Positions 34,817 through 43,478 of a DNA stretch of 64,000 nucleotides are shown here, piece after piece (position 1 is the first letter of the stretch; the number at the start of each line of letters is the position of its first letter). The stretch is from Ramlibacter tataouinensis (GTDB taxonomy: Bacteria; Pseudomonadota; Gammaproteobacteria; Burkholderiales; Burkholderiaceae_C): assembly GCA_002427815.1 (NCBI GenBank), contig DIZF01000032.1, positions 59,815 through 123,814 of the forward strand, read 5' to 3'. The notes below the pieces were generated by a model. That model did no database searches. It saw only the letters and a program-made list of their open reading frames with translations, and had not been told where the DNA came from. The translations under genes were made by a program, and so were the position numbers.

Positions 34817-35368
34817 TCAGGCAGGAAACAGCTCCGTTCGCTGCAGCGTGGCGCCAGCGGCGTCCTTGCCAGAGACAATGGGCGCAATGTCCAGTCTGGG
34901 CCATTCAATCGCAAGGCTGCTGTCGTCCCATCGCAAACAGCGCTCATGAGCCGGCGCATAGTAATCCGTCGTCTTGTAGATCACTTCAGCCGAATCGCTG
35001 GTCACCAGAAATCCGTGCGCAAAACCCGCGGGTACCCACATTTGCAGAAAGTTGATGTTGCTCAGTTCTGCGCCAACCCAGCGGCCGAAGGTCGGCGATG
35101 ACCGCCGAAGGTCAACTGCCACGTCAAAGATCGTGCCGGCGCTCACGCGCACCAGCTTGCCCTGCGGCTGCGTGATCTGGTAGTGCAAGCCGCGCAGCAC
35201 CCCCTTGGCGCTGAGGCTCTGATTGTCCTGTACAAACTCAACATCCAGACCGGTGGCTTTGGCGAAAGCCTTCCGGTTGTAGCTCTCGAAGAAATGTCCA
35301 CGCGAATCCTTGAAGACGCGGGGCTGAAGGATCAGGACGTCGGGGATGGCGGTACGGGTAAGTTTCAT
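34817..35368 (-). CDS. rfbC: dTDP-4-dehydrorhamnose 3,5-epimerase
   Basis: A 183-residue cupin epimerase that converts dTDP-4-keto-6-deoxy-D-glucose to the L-rhamno form. Family marks are FKDSRGHFFESYN, VLRGLHYQ with the catalytic His, VDLRRSSPTFGRWVGAEL, and the C-terminal YYAPAHERCLRWDD. The start is the ATG at 35368, where the MKLTRTAIPDV pattern begins. It follows rfbA by 50 bp. Confidence 0.95.
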   Translation of the reverse strand: MKLTRTAIPDVLILQPRVFKDSRGHFFESYNRKAFAKATGLDVEFVQDNQSLSAKGVLRGLHYQITQPQGKLVRVSAGTIFDVAVDLRRSSPTFGRWVGAELSNINFLQMWVPAGFAHGFLVTSDSAEVIYKTTDYYAPAHERCLRWDDSSLAIEWPRLDIAPIVSGKDAAGATLQRTELFPA

Positions 35369-35418
35369 GGAAATATCAGATGCCGTGCGGAGCGTCGAGG
35401 CCCACCCGGCGTGACCGT

Positions 35419-36291
35419 CTACTTGAGCAGGTGCAACAGATACTGGCCGTAGCCCGTTTTGGCCAGGGGGCGGGCGGCGATCTGCAGTTGCTCCGATGAG
35501 ATGAAACCGGAGCGCCACGCGATCTCCTCCGGGCAGCCGATCTTCAGGCCTTGCCGATGCTCAAGGGTCGCAATGAACTGACTCGCTTCCAGCAAGCTTT
35601 CATGGGTTCCGGTATCGAGCCATGCATAGCCGCGCTGCATGACCTGGACATTGAGCCGGCCCTGTTCCAGGTAAATCTGGTTCACTGAAGTGATCTCCAG
35701 CTCCCCCCTTGCGCTGGGTCTGACTGAGCGCGCGATGTCGACCACCTGATTGTCGTAGAAATACAAGCCGGTAACCGCGAAACTGCTCTTGGGGCTAATG
35801 GGCTTTTCTTCGATGCTGCTGGCCTTGCCTTGGCCGTCGAACGCCACCACCCCGTAGCGATGGGGATCGCTGACATGGTAGGCGAACACCGTCGCGCGAT
35901 CTGCCTGTCCATCGGCGCTGGACAGCAAATGGGCGAAATCATGACCATAGAAGAGGTTATCGCCCAAAACCAGTGCGCTGGGCGCCTGCCCCACGAAATC
36001 GGCCCCAATCAGGAAAGCCTGGGCCAATCCGTCAGGACTGGGCTGGACCGCATACCGGATATGAATTCCCCATTGCGACCCGTCGCCCAGCAACTCCGTG
36101 AAGCGCGGGGTGTCTTGCGGCGTGCTGATGACCAGCACGTCCCGGATCCCTGCCAGCATGAGCGTACTCAGCGGGTAATAGATCATGGGCTTGTCATACA
36201 CCGGCAACAGTTGCTTGCTGATGGCGAGCGTCGCAGGGTGCAGGCGCGTGCCAGAGCCGCCAGCGAGGATGATGCCTTTTCGAGTTGTCAT
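35419..36291 (-). CDS. rfbA: Glucose-1-phosphate thymidylyltransferase
   Basis: A 290-residue nucleotidyltransferase joining dTTP and glucose-1-phosphate to give dTDP-glucose, the feedstock for all dTDP sugars here. Motifs are KGIILAGGSGTRLHPAT, the KQLLPVYDKPMIYYPL substrate loop, LGDNLFYG, and WLDTGTHESLLEAS. The ATG at 36291 gives the usual length; a short in-frame extension upstream has no family similarity. It lies 53 bp after rfbD. Confidence 0.96.
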   Translation of the reverse strand: MTTRKGIILAGGSGTRLHPATLAISKQLLPVYDKPMIYYPLSTLMLAGIRDVLVISTPQDTPRFTELLGDGSQWGIHIRYAVQPSPDGLAQAFLIGADFVGQAPSALVLGDNLFYGHDFAHLLSSADGQADRATVFAYHVSDPHRYGVVAFDGQGKASSIEEKPISPKSSFAVTGLYFYDNQVVDIARSVRPSARGELEITSVNQIYLEQGRLNVQVMQRGYAWLDTGTHESLLEASQFIATLEHRQGLKIGCPEEIAWRSGFISSEQLQIAARPLAKTGYGQYLLHLLK

Positions 36292-36344
36292 TGTCGGATC
36301 CGAAGTGCTGCCCACCCCTCATCGGGGCCGGGCCTGGAGATGGC

Positions 36345-37229
36345 TCACCGGCCGCTGCTCGCCACTACCCGCTCCACACCCGGTTGCCAGGGAGGGAGCT
36401 GCAGCCCGAACGCCTTTTCCAGTTTGCTGTTGTTCAGTCTCGAATTATGAGGGCGCCGCGCGGCCGTGGGATAAGCGCTCGACGGGATGGCCCGCAACGT
36501 GGCTTTGACCGGCCATCCCAAAGCCTGCGCGGCTGCGATCAAGTGTTGAGCATAACCGTACCAGGTGGTTTCGCCCTGGGCTGTGAGGTGATACAGGCCG
36601 GCCAGGCTTTCGTTCTGGACGGCTGAGCGCAACGCGTGCGCCGTGACGTCGGCGATCAGCGCGGCCCCGGTCGGCGCTCCCCACTGGTCGTCCACGACCG
36701 ACAGGTGATCCCGCTCCTGGGCCAGGCGGAGCATCGTCCTGAGAAAATTGGCACCTCGGTCGGCATAGACCCAGCTGGTCCGGAAGATGAGATGCCTGTG
36801 GCATGCCGCGACCAGACGGCATTCGCCCTCCGCCTTGGTGCGGCCATATACGTTGATGGGCGCCGGCGCGTCGTCTTCGGTCCAGGGACGGGTGCCCGAC
36901 CCGTCGAAAACATAGTCGGTCGAATAATGAACCATCCACGCACCGATCCGGGCAGCTTCGGCGGCCATCACCTCCGGCGCGACGCTGTTGATCGTCTGGC
37001 AGAGCCCAGGCTCGCTCTCGGCCCGATCGACGGCCGTGTAAGCGGCCGTGTTGACGATCACCTGCGGCCTTACAGCCTGAATGGTGCTGGCAATGCCGTC
37101 CAGATCAGTCAGGTCGGCGCACAGCCCCTCGGAAGTGCGATCCAGAGCGACCAGATCCCCCAGGGGGGCCAGGCTGCGCTGCAGCTCCCAGCCCACTTGG
37201 CCGCTCTTGCCGAACAAAAGAATTTTCAT
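36345..37229 (-). CDS. rfbD: dTDP-4-dehydrorhamnose reductase
   Basis: A 294-residue SDR that reduces the RfbC product to dTDP-L-rhamnose. It has the NAD(P) motif LLFGKSGQVGWEL, NTAAYTAVDRAE, YSTDYVFDG, and YGRTKAEGE with the catalytic Tyr-Lys. Start is at the ATG at 37229, where the fold begins; the longer open frame has no family features. Order rfbD-rfbA-rfbC, with rfbB separate at 3.9 kb. Confidence 0.95.
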   Translation of the reverse strand: MKILLFGKSGQVGWELQRSLAPLGDLVALDRTSEGLCADLTDLDGIASTIQAVRPQVIVNTAAYTAVDRAESEPGLCQTINSVAPEVMAAEAARIGAWMVHYSTDYVFDGSGTRPWTEDDAPAPINVYGRTKAEGECRLVAACHRHLIFRTSWVYADRGANFLRTMLRLAQERDHLSVVDDQWGAPTGAALIADVTAHALRSAVQNESLAGLYHLTAQGETTWYGYAQHLIAAAQALGWPVKATLRAIPSSAYPTAARRPHNSRLNNSKLEKAFGLQLPPWQPGVERVVASSGR

Positions 37230-37291
37230 GCTATCACGCGCTTTATTCGCCCCTAAAGAGCTGAATTGTCTCATCGCGTCGGTGTCCGGAA

Positions 37292-37630
37292 TTACGAGCC
37301 CGATGTGAGCACGATCCCGGTCACAAGCAGCGCACATCCGAGGGCGTAGCGCCAGCTGAAGCTTTCCCCGAAGAAGAAGTGGCTGGCGACCGGAACAAGG
37401 ATGAACGCCAGGGCCATGAGCGGATATGTCTTGCCCAGGTCTGACCGTTGGAGTACCCAGATCCAGGCCAAGGTAGTAACGCCATAGAGGGCGAGAGCCG
37501 CCGCCACAATCGCGCCGCCGGTCGAGATTAACTTGCCACCGTTGGCGACCAACGCGTTGGCGCCCATCTTGAACAGAATCTGGCCGCCCGCAATACCGCA
37601 AACGCAGAGCAGGGCAATAAACTTGATCAC
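37292..37630 (-). CDS. Small EmrE/ArnE-like membrane protein, putative lipid-linked sugar flippase subunit
   Basis: A 112-residue protein with four helices of the small multidrug resistance/EamA type (GIAGGQILFKMGANAL, LAWIWVLQRSDLGKTYPLMALAFILV, ALGCALLVTGIVL). ArnE and ArnF, of the same size and fold, move undecaprenyl-phosphate-aminoarabinose across the membrane. It lies 20 bp after a GT2 gene that is coupled to a large membrane protein, so flipping a polyprenyl-linked sugar is likelier than drug efflux (inference). The start is a GTG at 37630. Confidence 0.7.
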   Translation of the reverse strand: MIKFIALLCVCGIAGGQILFKMGANALVANGGKLISTGGAIVAAALALYGVTTLAWIWVLQRSDLGKTYPLMALAFILVPVASHFFFGESFSWRYALGCALLVTGIVLTSGS

Positions 37631-37650
37631 GGCGTGCAGTTCACACGAGC

Positions 37651-38694
37651 TCAGGCCCGGCGTGGCGCGGAACGCATCGCAAGATGCAGGGGCCGCCTCG
37701 GCACTGCAGCAATGTCGTAGTGGATGAAGGCGAGCAATAACTGCAGTCCGGCAACCAATGGAAGCGTCGCCAACATCACGGTGCCCGCCGGTGTCGCCAC
37801 GCCCAGACTAGCGGAGTGGATCCAGTGGTAGCCGCCCAGCACGCAACCAAGGAGTACTCCCAACAGCCCCAGAGGCAGTTCAATCGACGCAATGGACACG
37901 TCGCGCAGGTAGTAATTATAGAAGATGCGCTTCACGAAATTGCGAATGTGTTCGACAACCAATTGCCGCGCCACAAGAGAGATCTTCAAGCTGCTGCTTT
38001 CGTCGCCGTAGCGCGCCTGCATCGGGACATCCCAGACCACGGCACGCAGGATGTTCAGACGAAAAAGCACGTTGGTTTCAAAAAGATAGCCGCGGTCGAT
38101 CTTTTCCAGTGGCAGGCAGCGCAAGACATTTGCGTGGATGCCGGTATAACCGTTGGTCGGATCGAAGATATCCCAGTATCCCGACGAGATCTTGTTCGTA
38201 AATGACAGGACTGCATTGCCGATCAGCCTGATTCGCGGCATTTGTTGCAAGCCCTCCAGGTCGAAGAAACGGTTTCCCTTGGTGTAGTCTGCCTGGCCCG
38301 CAGCGATCGGCGCCACGAAGTCGGCCACAAGACCCGGGTCCATTTGGCCGTCACCGTCGAGCTTGACGATGATGTCGGCCTGATCCTGGAGTGCGGCTTT
38401 GTACCCCGTGATGACCGCTGCGCCAACGCCTCCATTGACACTGTGTCTGATAACCACGACGCGTGGATCCTGGCACTGCGTTTGAACGAGGTCGCCGGAT
38501 TGTTCCGGACAGGCGTCGTCAACCACATAAATGCGATGCACTTCTTCCCCAATTTGCCGGATCACACCCAGGATATGCCGGCTCACGCGGAAAGCGGGAA
38601 TAACAACCGCCACACGAGGCGATCTGTCGATGAAACGCGTGTTCAATGCCTGCCCTTCTTGCGGCGACTGTACAACCGGTTCAGGAATCATCAT
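37651..38694 (-). CDS. GT2 family glycosyltransferase with C-terminal membrane helices
   Basis: A 347-residue glycosyltransferase. The catalytic domain includes VAVVIPAFRVS, YVVDDACPEQS, VNGGVGAAVITGYKAAL, and KLDGDGQMDP with the catalytic DxD/DxQ. Two helices follow at the C-terminus (IELPLGLLGVLLGCVLGGY, MLATLPLVAGLQLLLAFI). This is the plan of polyprenyl-phosphate sugar transferases. The start MMIPEPVV at 38694 overlaps the upstream membrane-protein gene as ATGA. Confidence 0.82.
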   Translation of the reverse strand: MMIPEPVVQSPQEGQALNTRFIDRSPRVAVVIPAFRVSRHILGVIRQIGEEVHRIYVVDDACPEQSGDLVQTQCQDPRVVVIRHSVNGGVGAAVITGYKAALQDQADIIVKLDGDGQMDPGLVADFVAPIAAGQADYTKGNRFFDLEGLQQMPRIRLIGNAVLSFTNKISSGYWDIFDPTNGYTGIHANVLRCLPLEKIDRGYLFETNVLFRLNILRAVVWDVPMQARYGDESSSLKISLVARQLVVEHIRNFVKRIFYNYYLRDVSIASIELPLGLLGVLLGCVLGGYHWIHSASLGVATPAGTVMLATLPLVAGLQLLLAFIHYDIAAVPRRPLHLAMRSAPRRA

Positions 38695-41198
38695 TGCACC
38701 ACCGTGAACAACGTCCATTCCAGCGCAACGTGCGAGGGCTTGAGTGTGGCGTTGCCGGCCAATGCCCGGGCGTCTCTCGCACCCGCCAGCACGGTTTCGC
38801 CCCCTGTCAAACGGAAATCGAATCGCGCCGGGTCGAGCGTTACGCGCACCTCGTCAAGACGGGGTGAATCGATTCGATAGGAGCGAGAAGTCTCCAGCGG
38901 CGCGAGTACAAACAGGACACGTTGATACCTGTTGTACAAGGCACGAAACTTCTCGTCCGGGTCCAGCCTTCGCCAAAGTGACTGCTGGGGATAGTAGAAG
39001 ACACTGTTGACGACCGGCAACCCGACGGCTGGGAGCACCATCGCCCAGTTACGGTCTCCAACTACGGCGATGGCATGGGAGCCACGCGCACCCTTGCCCT
39101 CGGCAGCACGGAGCGCCTGGGCCAGCTCCTGTGTGGATGCGATTTCGTCAGGCGCCACGCCCAGAGGGTTGAAAGGAAACGCCGGGATGAACATCAGAGC
39201 GCCGTAGACACAGAAGAAAGCGACGTGCCGACCGCGCAAGAGAAGGTAGCCGCCTCCCGCGATAGCCAGGAGGGTAAGCAGCACGAAGGACGGCGGTATG
39301 GCCTCCAGGATGGCGGGAGGAACAAGTTGATACAGGTACGCTGCGTGGATGGCAACGAGCGCAGCGATCGCAAAAGCGATCACAGGGCCCGTCGCCGGCT
39401 CGCCATTGCCGGGTTGCCCCGGCGAAGCCAGCCATGCAAACATGAGCAACTGCGCCATGGCCAAGACCAAATCAAGGCGGTATGACGTGGCCGACCCCCA
39501 CAGTGTCCACTTGGCCAAGTCGGGCCAAAAGCCCACGAACATGAAAAATAACGCGAATGCCACGTAGCCACATAACGTCGCGGCAATTGCATCGATGCGG
39601 CGAACAAGAATGAAGCGCAACACGACAGCTGCCATCGCGGGCAGGACAAACAATGCCACAGATCCGGCATCGCTCGCGCCCCACATCAAGCTCGAGTTCT
39701 GGTACATCGAAAGCGGGCTCATCAACCCCTTCACAAGGAACCAGCGATCGATGTCCCCTCCGACCTCGACGCTTCGCTGACCCGGATAGACAGTGCCCCG
39801 GATGCTGGCAATGGCTTCACTGGCATCGAACCACCACGAGACCAGCAGCAGCGAGGCTACCGCTACCGCCACAATGAGGCCTGCAATCTGCGCGCGGCTG
39901 AAGTGAAGCTCGTTGCGGCTGCTTGCAAACCAGGCCAATGCAAACGACACAAAGAGATAGGCCAGTGGAATTTGCCAAGCCGGATAAAGGACAAGCGTGA
40001 AACCTGCGATCGCCAACCCGAGCAGCACTCCCGCGGCCACCGAACGCTGCCACCGCAGCGTCCTGAGGGCAGCGTCCGCCGCCAGCAGACCAGCCACAGG
40101 AAAAAATACGGCATAGGCGGGCCAGCCGGAGAACACAACCGAATAAGGAGCAGCGGAAATCGTCAGCGCCATGCCGGCGGCAAGTCGCCAATCAAGCGCA
40201 AAAAATCGGAGTAACAGCAGCCACACAGCTGCAAAGCAGGAAAAAAAAGGAAACCACCAATACCAAGCCAGGGCACGTCGCAAGTCGAAAAGAAAAAACC
40301 CCCATGTCGCCGGCTTGGCAAGCGATGAGATGTGCGCCACCGGCACTCCCGTCATGCCAATGACCATCATGTTGTGCCCATCGGGGCCCAGGTTCTGATT
40401 GATGATCGGAAACTTGGGGTGATGCATGGTCTGGCTGATGGCCAGCGGTGTGATGACTTGCCATTCATCGCTGCGCACTGGCCGCAGTTCTCCAAGCCAG
40501 GGAGTCTCGTCATGATGGGCAATTCCACGCTCATCCAGGAGCAACCCCAGCGAGGAGCCGGTCCAGCCCGCCGCCACCAACAGCACAAACGAGAGCACCA
40601 CCGTTGCGCCGAACAGCACCTCGCGCCGGGGGTTGGTACCGATCGGCTGCAATCGAGGCCGGCCGGGACGAGGCAGGCCGCCCAAGGCCAGCAAGGGCGC
40701 GCAGAGGGCGGCCCCCAAGGCCAAGCGAGCAACCAACGACGGAGCCGGCGACGATGCACTGACATCGACCGTCTGTGCCTTTGGAGCAATTGCAAGGTCA
40801 AATTCAGTGCCATCCCCCAGGTGCATGCGCGCCTTCAACGTTTGAAGGCCGCTTTCAACTCCGCGGGGTACGGCGATGCGAATACTGAATCCGCTCGAGA
40901 GCCAGTCGGCTCGTCCGGTGCTGGCCACCACGTCAGGTCGCTCTGAGCGCTCCATGCGGCCGCGATAGATCTCCCGTCCACCCAGAAACACAATAAGGTT
41001 CGTGGTGAAAACGTTTGCCTTTTCAGGAGCCGCCCATCCGGAGACGACAAGTTGCCTGGCCTGTGCGAGGTAACGGGCATCGTCAACATAGCCGGTACCG
41101 GCAACCTGTTCCGCAAACGTCGCATTGCAGATGAATAACTGCAGAACCAGCGCGAACGCACCAAGCACCGTGCGGAAGACTTGTTGCGTGGCTTTCAT
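38691..41198 (-). CDS. Very large membrane protein, putative GT-C-type glycosyltransferase
   Basis: An 835-residue protein with a signal-like first helix, a periplasmic beta-rich domain (residues about 30-150), then about 12 membrane helices and a C-terminal soluble domain. The loop before the main helical bundle reads LGELRPVRSDEWQVITPLAISQ, an acidic motif seen in large GT-C-like cell-surface proteins. It is coupled by a 4-bp overlap to the next GT2 gene, which is followed by an EmrE-like gene. Transfer of a polyprenyl-linked sugar to an external acceptor fits. Function is inferred; no catalytic residue is proven. Confidence 0.6.
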   Translation of the reverse strand: MKATQQVFRTVLGAFALVLQLFICNATFAEQVAGTGYVDDARYLAQARQLVVSGWAAPEKANVFTTNLIVFLGGREIYRGRMERSERPDVVASTGRADWLSSGFSIRIAVPRGVESGLQTLKARMHLGDGTEFDLAIAPKAQTVDVSASSPAPSLVARLALGAALCAPLLALGGLPRPGRPRLQPIGTNPRREVLFGATVVLSFVLLVAAGWTGSSLGLLLDERGIAHHDETPWLGELRPVRSDEWQVITPLAISQTMHHPKFPIINQNLGPDGHNMMVIGMTGVPVAHISSLAKPATWGFFLFDLRRALAWYWWFPFFSCFAAVWLLLLRFFALDWRLAAGMALTISAAPYSVVFSGWPAYAVFFPVAGLLAADAALRTLRWQRSVAAGVLLGLAIAGFTLVLYPAWQIPLAYLFVSFALAWFASSRNELHFSRAQIAGLIVAVAVASLLLVSWWFDASEAIASIRGTVYPGQRSVEVGGDIDRWFLVKGLMSPLSMYQNSSLMWGASDAGSVALFVLPAMAAVVLRFILVRRIDAIAATLCGYVAFALFFMFVGFWPDLAKWTLWGSATSYRLDLVLAMAQLLMFAWLASPGQPGNGEPATGPVIAFAIAALVAIHAAYLYQLVPPAILEAIPPSFVLLTLLAIAGGGYLLLRGRHVAFFCVYGALMFIPAFPFNPLGVAPDEIASTQELAQALRAAEGKGARGSHAIAVVGDRNWAMVLPAVGLPVVNSVFYYPQQSLWRRLDPDEKFRALYNRYQRVLFVLAPLETSRSYRIDSPRLDEVRVTLDPARFDFRLTGGETVLAGARDARALAGNATLKPSHVALEWTLFTVVQ

Positions 41199-41230
41199 TC
41201 GTCGAATTATTGCCGAAGCGAATGCAGCAG

Positions 41231-43216
41231 CTAGAAGTGGGTGCCCCGCATCATCTGCTGCATCGCGAACGCGTCCGGCGACAGGCCGGCCCGGCCGCTC
41301 TTGTCGCCCTTGGCTGCCGACGAGTCCGGAAACATGCGGAAGCTGGTATTCATCGCGATTTGCGCCACCCGCGGCAGCAGCGCGTGCATCACTTCGCCCG
41401 CGATGCCCAGCCGGGTCGCCACGCGCACCGGCTTGAAGATGCAGGCCTGCGCGATCATGTCGGCCGCCTGTTCAGGCGCCAGGGCGGGAACGTTGTTGTA
41501 GAGGTTGGTTGGCGCGATCATGGGCGTGCGCACCAGCGGCATGTTGATGGTCGTGAAGCTGATGCCCTGGTCGGCGAACTCGCTGGAGGCGCAGCGCGTC
41601 CAGGCGTCGAGCGCGGCCTTGGACGCGACATAGGCCGAGAAGCGCGGCGCATTGGTCAGCACCCCGATCGAACTGATGTTGACCACATGGCCCCGGTGCC
41701 GGGCCACCATGCCGGGCAGCAGGCCCATGGTGACGCGCAGGCTGCCGAAATAGTTCAGCTGCATGGTGCGCTCATAGTCATGAAAGCGCTCATAGCTGGA
41801 TTCGATCGCACGGCGAATCGAGCGGCCAGCGTTGTTGATCAGGAAATCGACACCGCCGTGATTCTGGATCAGCAGTCCGACGAAGCGGTCGCAATCGGCA
41901 ATGTCGGCAATGTCGACGGTGTAGGCGACGAACTGGCAGCCCCGGGCCTTGGCCGCCTTGCAGGCCTCGTCCAGCTTGTCCCGGTCGCGGCCGCAGATCA
42001 GGGTGGTGGCCCCGGCTTCGGCAAACTTGTGCGCCGCCGCCAGGCCGATGCCCGAGGATCCGCCGGTCACCAGCACCACCTTGCCGCCCAGGGTCCCGCG
42101 CAGCGTCCGGTCGATTTGCAGTTCGGGGTCGAGGTGGCGCTCCCAGTAGTCCCAGAGCCGCCAGGCGTAATCCTTCAGGTTGGGCACCACGATGCCGGAG
42201 CCGTCGAGTGCCGCCTGGGCTTCCCGGCTGTCGAAACGCGTGGGATAGTTGACGAAAGTCAAAATATCTTCCGGCAAGCCCAGGTCCTTCATGACCGCGT
42301 TGCGGATTCGCCGCACCGGTGCAATGGCCATCAGCCCCTTCTTCACGCTCTTGGGGATGATCCCGAGCAAGGCTGCGTTGACGAACAGGTTCATCCGCGG
42401 CGCGTGAGCGGCGCGGCTGAAGATGTCCAGCACGTCGCCCACCCGGTACCCCACCGGATCGACCAGATGGAAACAGTGCTTGTCGATGTCCGGCTTGTGG
42501 CCGAGGTAAACCAGTGCCTCGACCACGAAATCCACCGGCACGATGTTGACGCGCCCGCCCTCCAGTCCCACCGCGGGCAACCAGGGCGGCAGCAGCTGGC
42601 GCATGCGCTGGATCAGCTTGAAAAAATCATAGGGCCCGTCGATCTTGTCCATCTCGCCGGACCGGCTGTCGCCCACCACCATCGCCGGGCGATGGATCGT
42701 CCAGGGCAGCCTGGCTTCCTTGCGCACGATCCTTTCGCTTTCGTGCTTGGTCATGAAGTAAGGGTGGTCGCAGTTCTCGGCCTCCTCGAACATGTCCTCG
42801 CGGAACACCCCCTCGTAGAGCCCGGCGGCGGCAATCGACGAGACGTGGTGGAAATGCTCGGCGCCGATGGCCTTGGCGAACTCCACGGCGTCGCGCGTGC
42901 CCTCGATGTTCACCGCGACCTGACTTTCCTCGTCGGCGGACAGGTCGTACACCGCGGCCAGGTGCCAGCAATGATCGACCCGGCCCTTGAGCTTGCGGAT
43001 GTCCCCGGCAGCGACGCCCAGCTTCCTGGCCGTCAGGTCGCCGAGCACGGGCACAGCATGCGCGGCGTCGGCGCCCCAGTACTCACGCAGTCCGGCGATC
43101 TTGTGCTCGCTTTCCTTGCGGATCAGGAAATGCACCACCAACCCCTTGCGTTCGAGCAGTTTCGCCACCAGGCGCTTGCCGATGAAACCGGTCGCGCCGG
43201 TGACGAAATACTGCAT
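41231..43216 (-). CDS. Bifunctional fatty acyl-CoA reductase (Marinobacter FAR type)
   Basis: A 661-residue two-domain enzyme. Residues about 1-370 are an extended-SDR acyl reductase: GATGFIG at residues 7-13, HLAAVYDLSADEE, FREDMFEEAE, and YFMTKHESE with the Tyr-x3-Lys pair. Residues about 378-610 are a classical SDR: GGSSGIG, NNAGRSIRR, NISSIGVLTNAPRFSAYVASK. From memory, architecture, length and many stretches match the Marinobacter reductase that takes acyl-CoA to fatty alcohol in two NADPH steps. The likely role is fatty alcohol supply for wax esters, given the WS/DGAT 4 kb away. It ends 32 bp before the 835-residue membrane-protein gene. Confidence 0.88.
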   Translation of the reverse strand: MQYFVTGATGFIGKRLVAKLLERKGLVVHFLIRKESEHKIAGLREYWGADAAHAVPVLGDLTARKLGVAAGDIRKLKGRVDHCWHLAAVYDLSADEESQVAVNIEGTRDAVEFAKAIGAEHFHHVSSIAAAGLYEGVFREDMFEEAENCDHPYFMTKHESERIVRKEARLPWTIHRPAMVVGDSRSGEMDKIDGPYDFFKLIQRMRQLLPPWLPAVGLEGGRVNIVPVDFVVEALVYLGHKPDIDKHCFHLVDPVGYRVGDVLDIFSRAAHAPRMNLFVNAALLGIIPKSVKKGLMAIAPVRRIRNAVMKDLGLPEDILTFVNYPTRFDSREAQAALDGSGIVVPNLKDYAWRLWDYWERHLDPELQIDRTLRGTLGGKVVLVTGGSSGIGLAAAHKFAEAGATTLICGRDRDKLDEACKAAKARGCQFVAYTVDIADIADCDRFVGLLIQNHGGVDFLINNAGRSIRRAIESSYERFHDYERTMQLNYFGSLRVTMGLLPGMVARHRGHVVNISSIGVLTNAPRFSAYVASKAALDAWTRCASSEFADQGISFTTINMPLVRTPMIAPTNLYNNVPALAPEQAADMIAQACIFKPVRVATRLGIAGEVMHALLPRVAQIAMNTSFRMFPDSSAAKGDKSGRAGLSPDAFAMQQMMRGTHF

Positions 43217-43478
43217 GACTGACCTCCGTCGATTCCTGGTTGGGCTGGCGCATTCTTGCCCGAAAGCGCCGGCCCGAACATTCCGCACAAACCCGCGCGC
43301 GGCATCGAGAGCGCCGCCACGGCCTGCTCGCAATGGCAAACACCGGGACCGGCTAGTGTGAAACGCCTAGCGATTTAGAAGGCATCACCTACACGGCGCA
43401 GGAGCGAAAGCGTAGAGTAGTCTTGTACACCGGCTGAAGGTTTTCAGCGGCGTCATCAACCCACGTCTGGAGGACCCC
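43217..43478. promoter_or_regulatory. Divergent promoter region between fatty acyl-CoA reductase and phasin genes
   Basis: A 262-bp region between divergent genes. It contains an inverted repeat, GCTAG at 43352-43356 and CTAGC at 43367-43371, separated by 10 bp, which could be an operator. A strong CTGGAGGA ribosome site precedes the phasin ATG. I cannot assign promoter boxes with confidence. A TetR gene lies in the adjoining plus-strand cluster. Confidence 0.35.

Noticed and set aside
27215..41230. Mobile element borders around the second polysaccharide block
   Set aside because: No transposase, integrase, tRNA-adjacent attachment repeat or paired terminal inverted repeats were found at either edge.
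41210..43222. A 670-codon plus-strand frame opposite the fatty acyl-CoA reductase
   Set aside because: Antisense frame with no domain; the minus-strand protein has two complete SDR domains.
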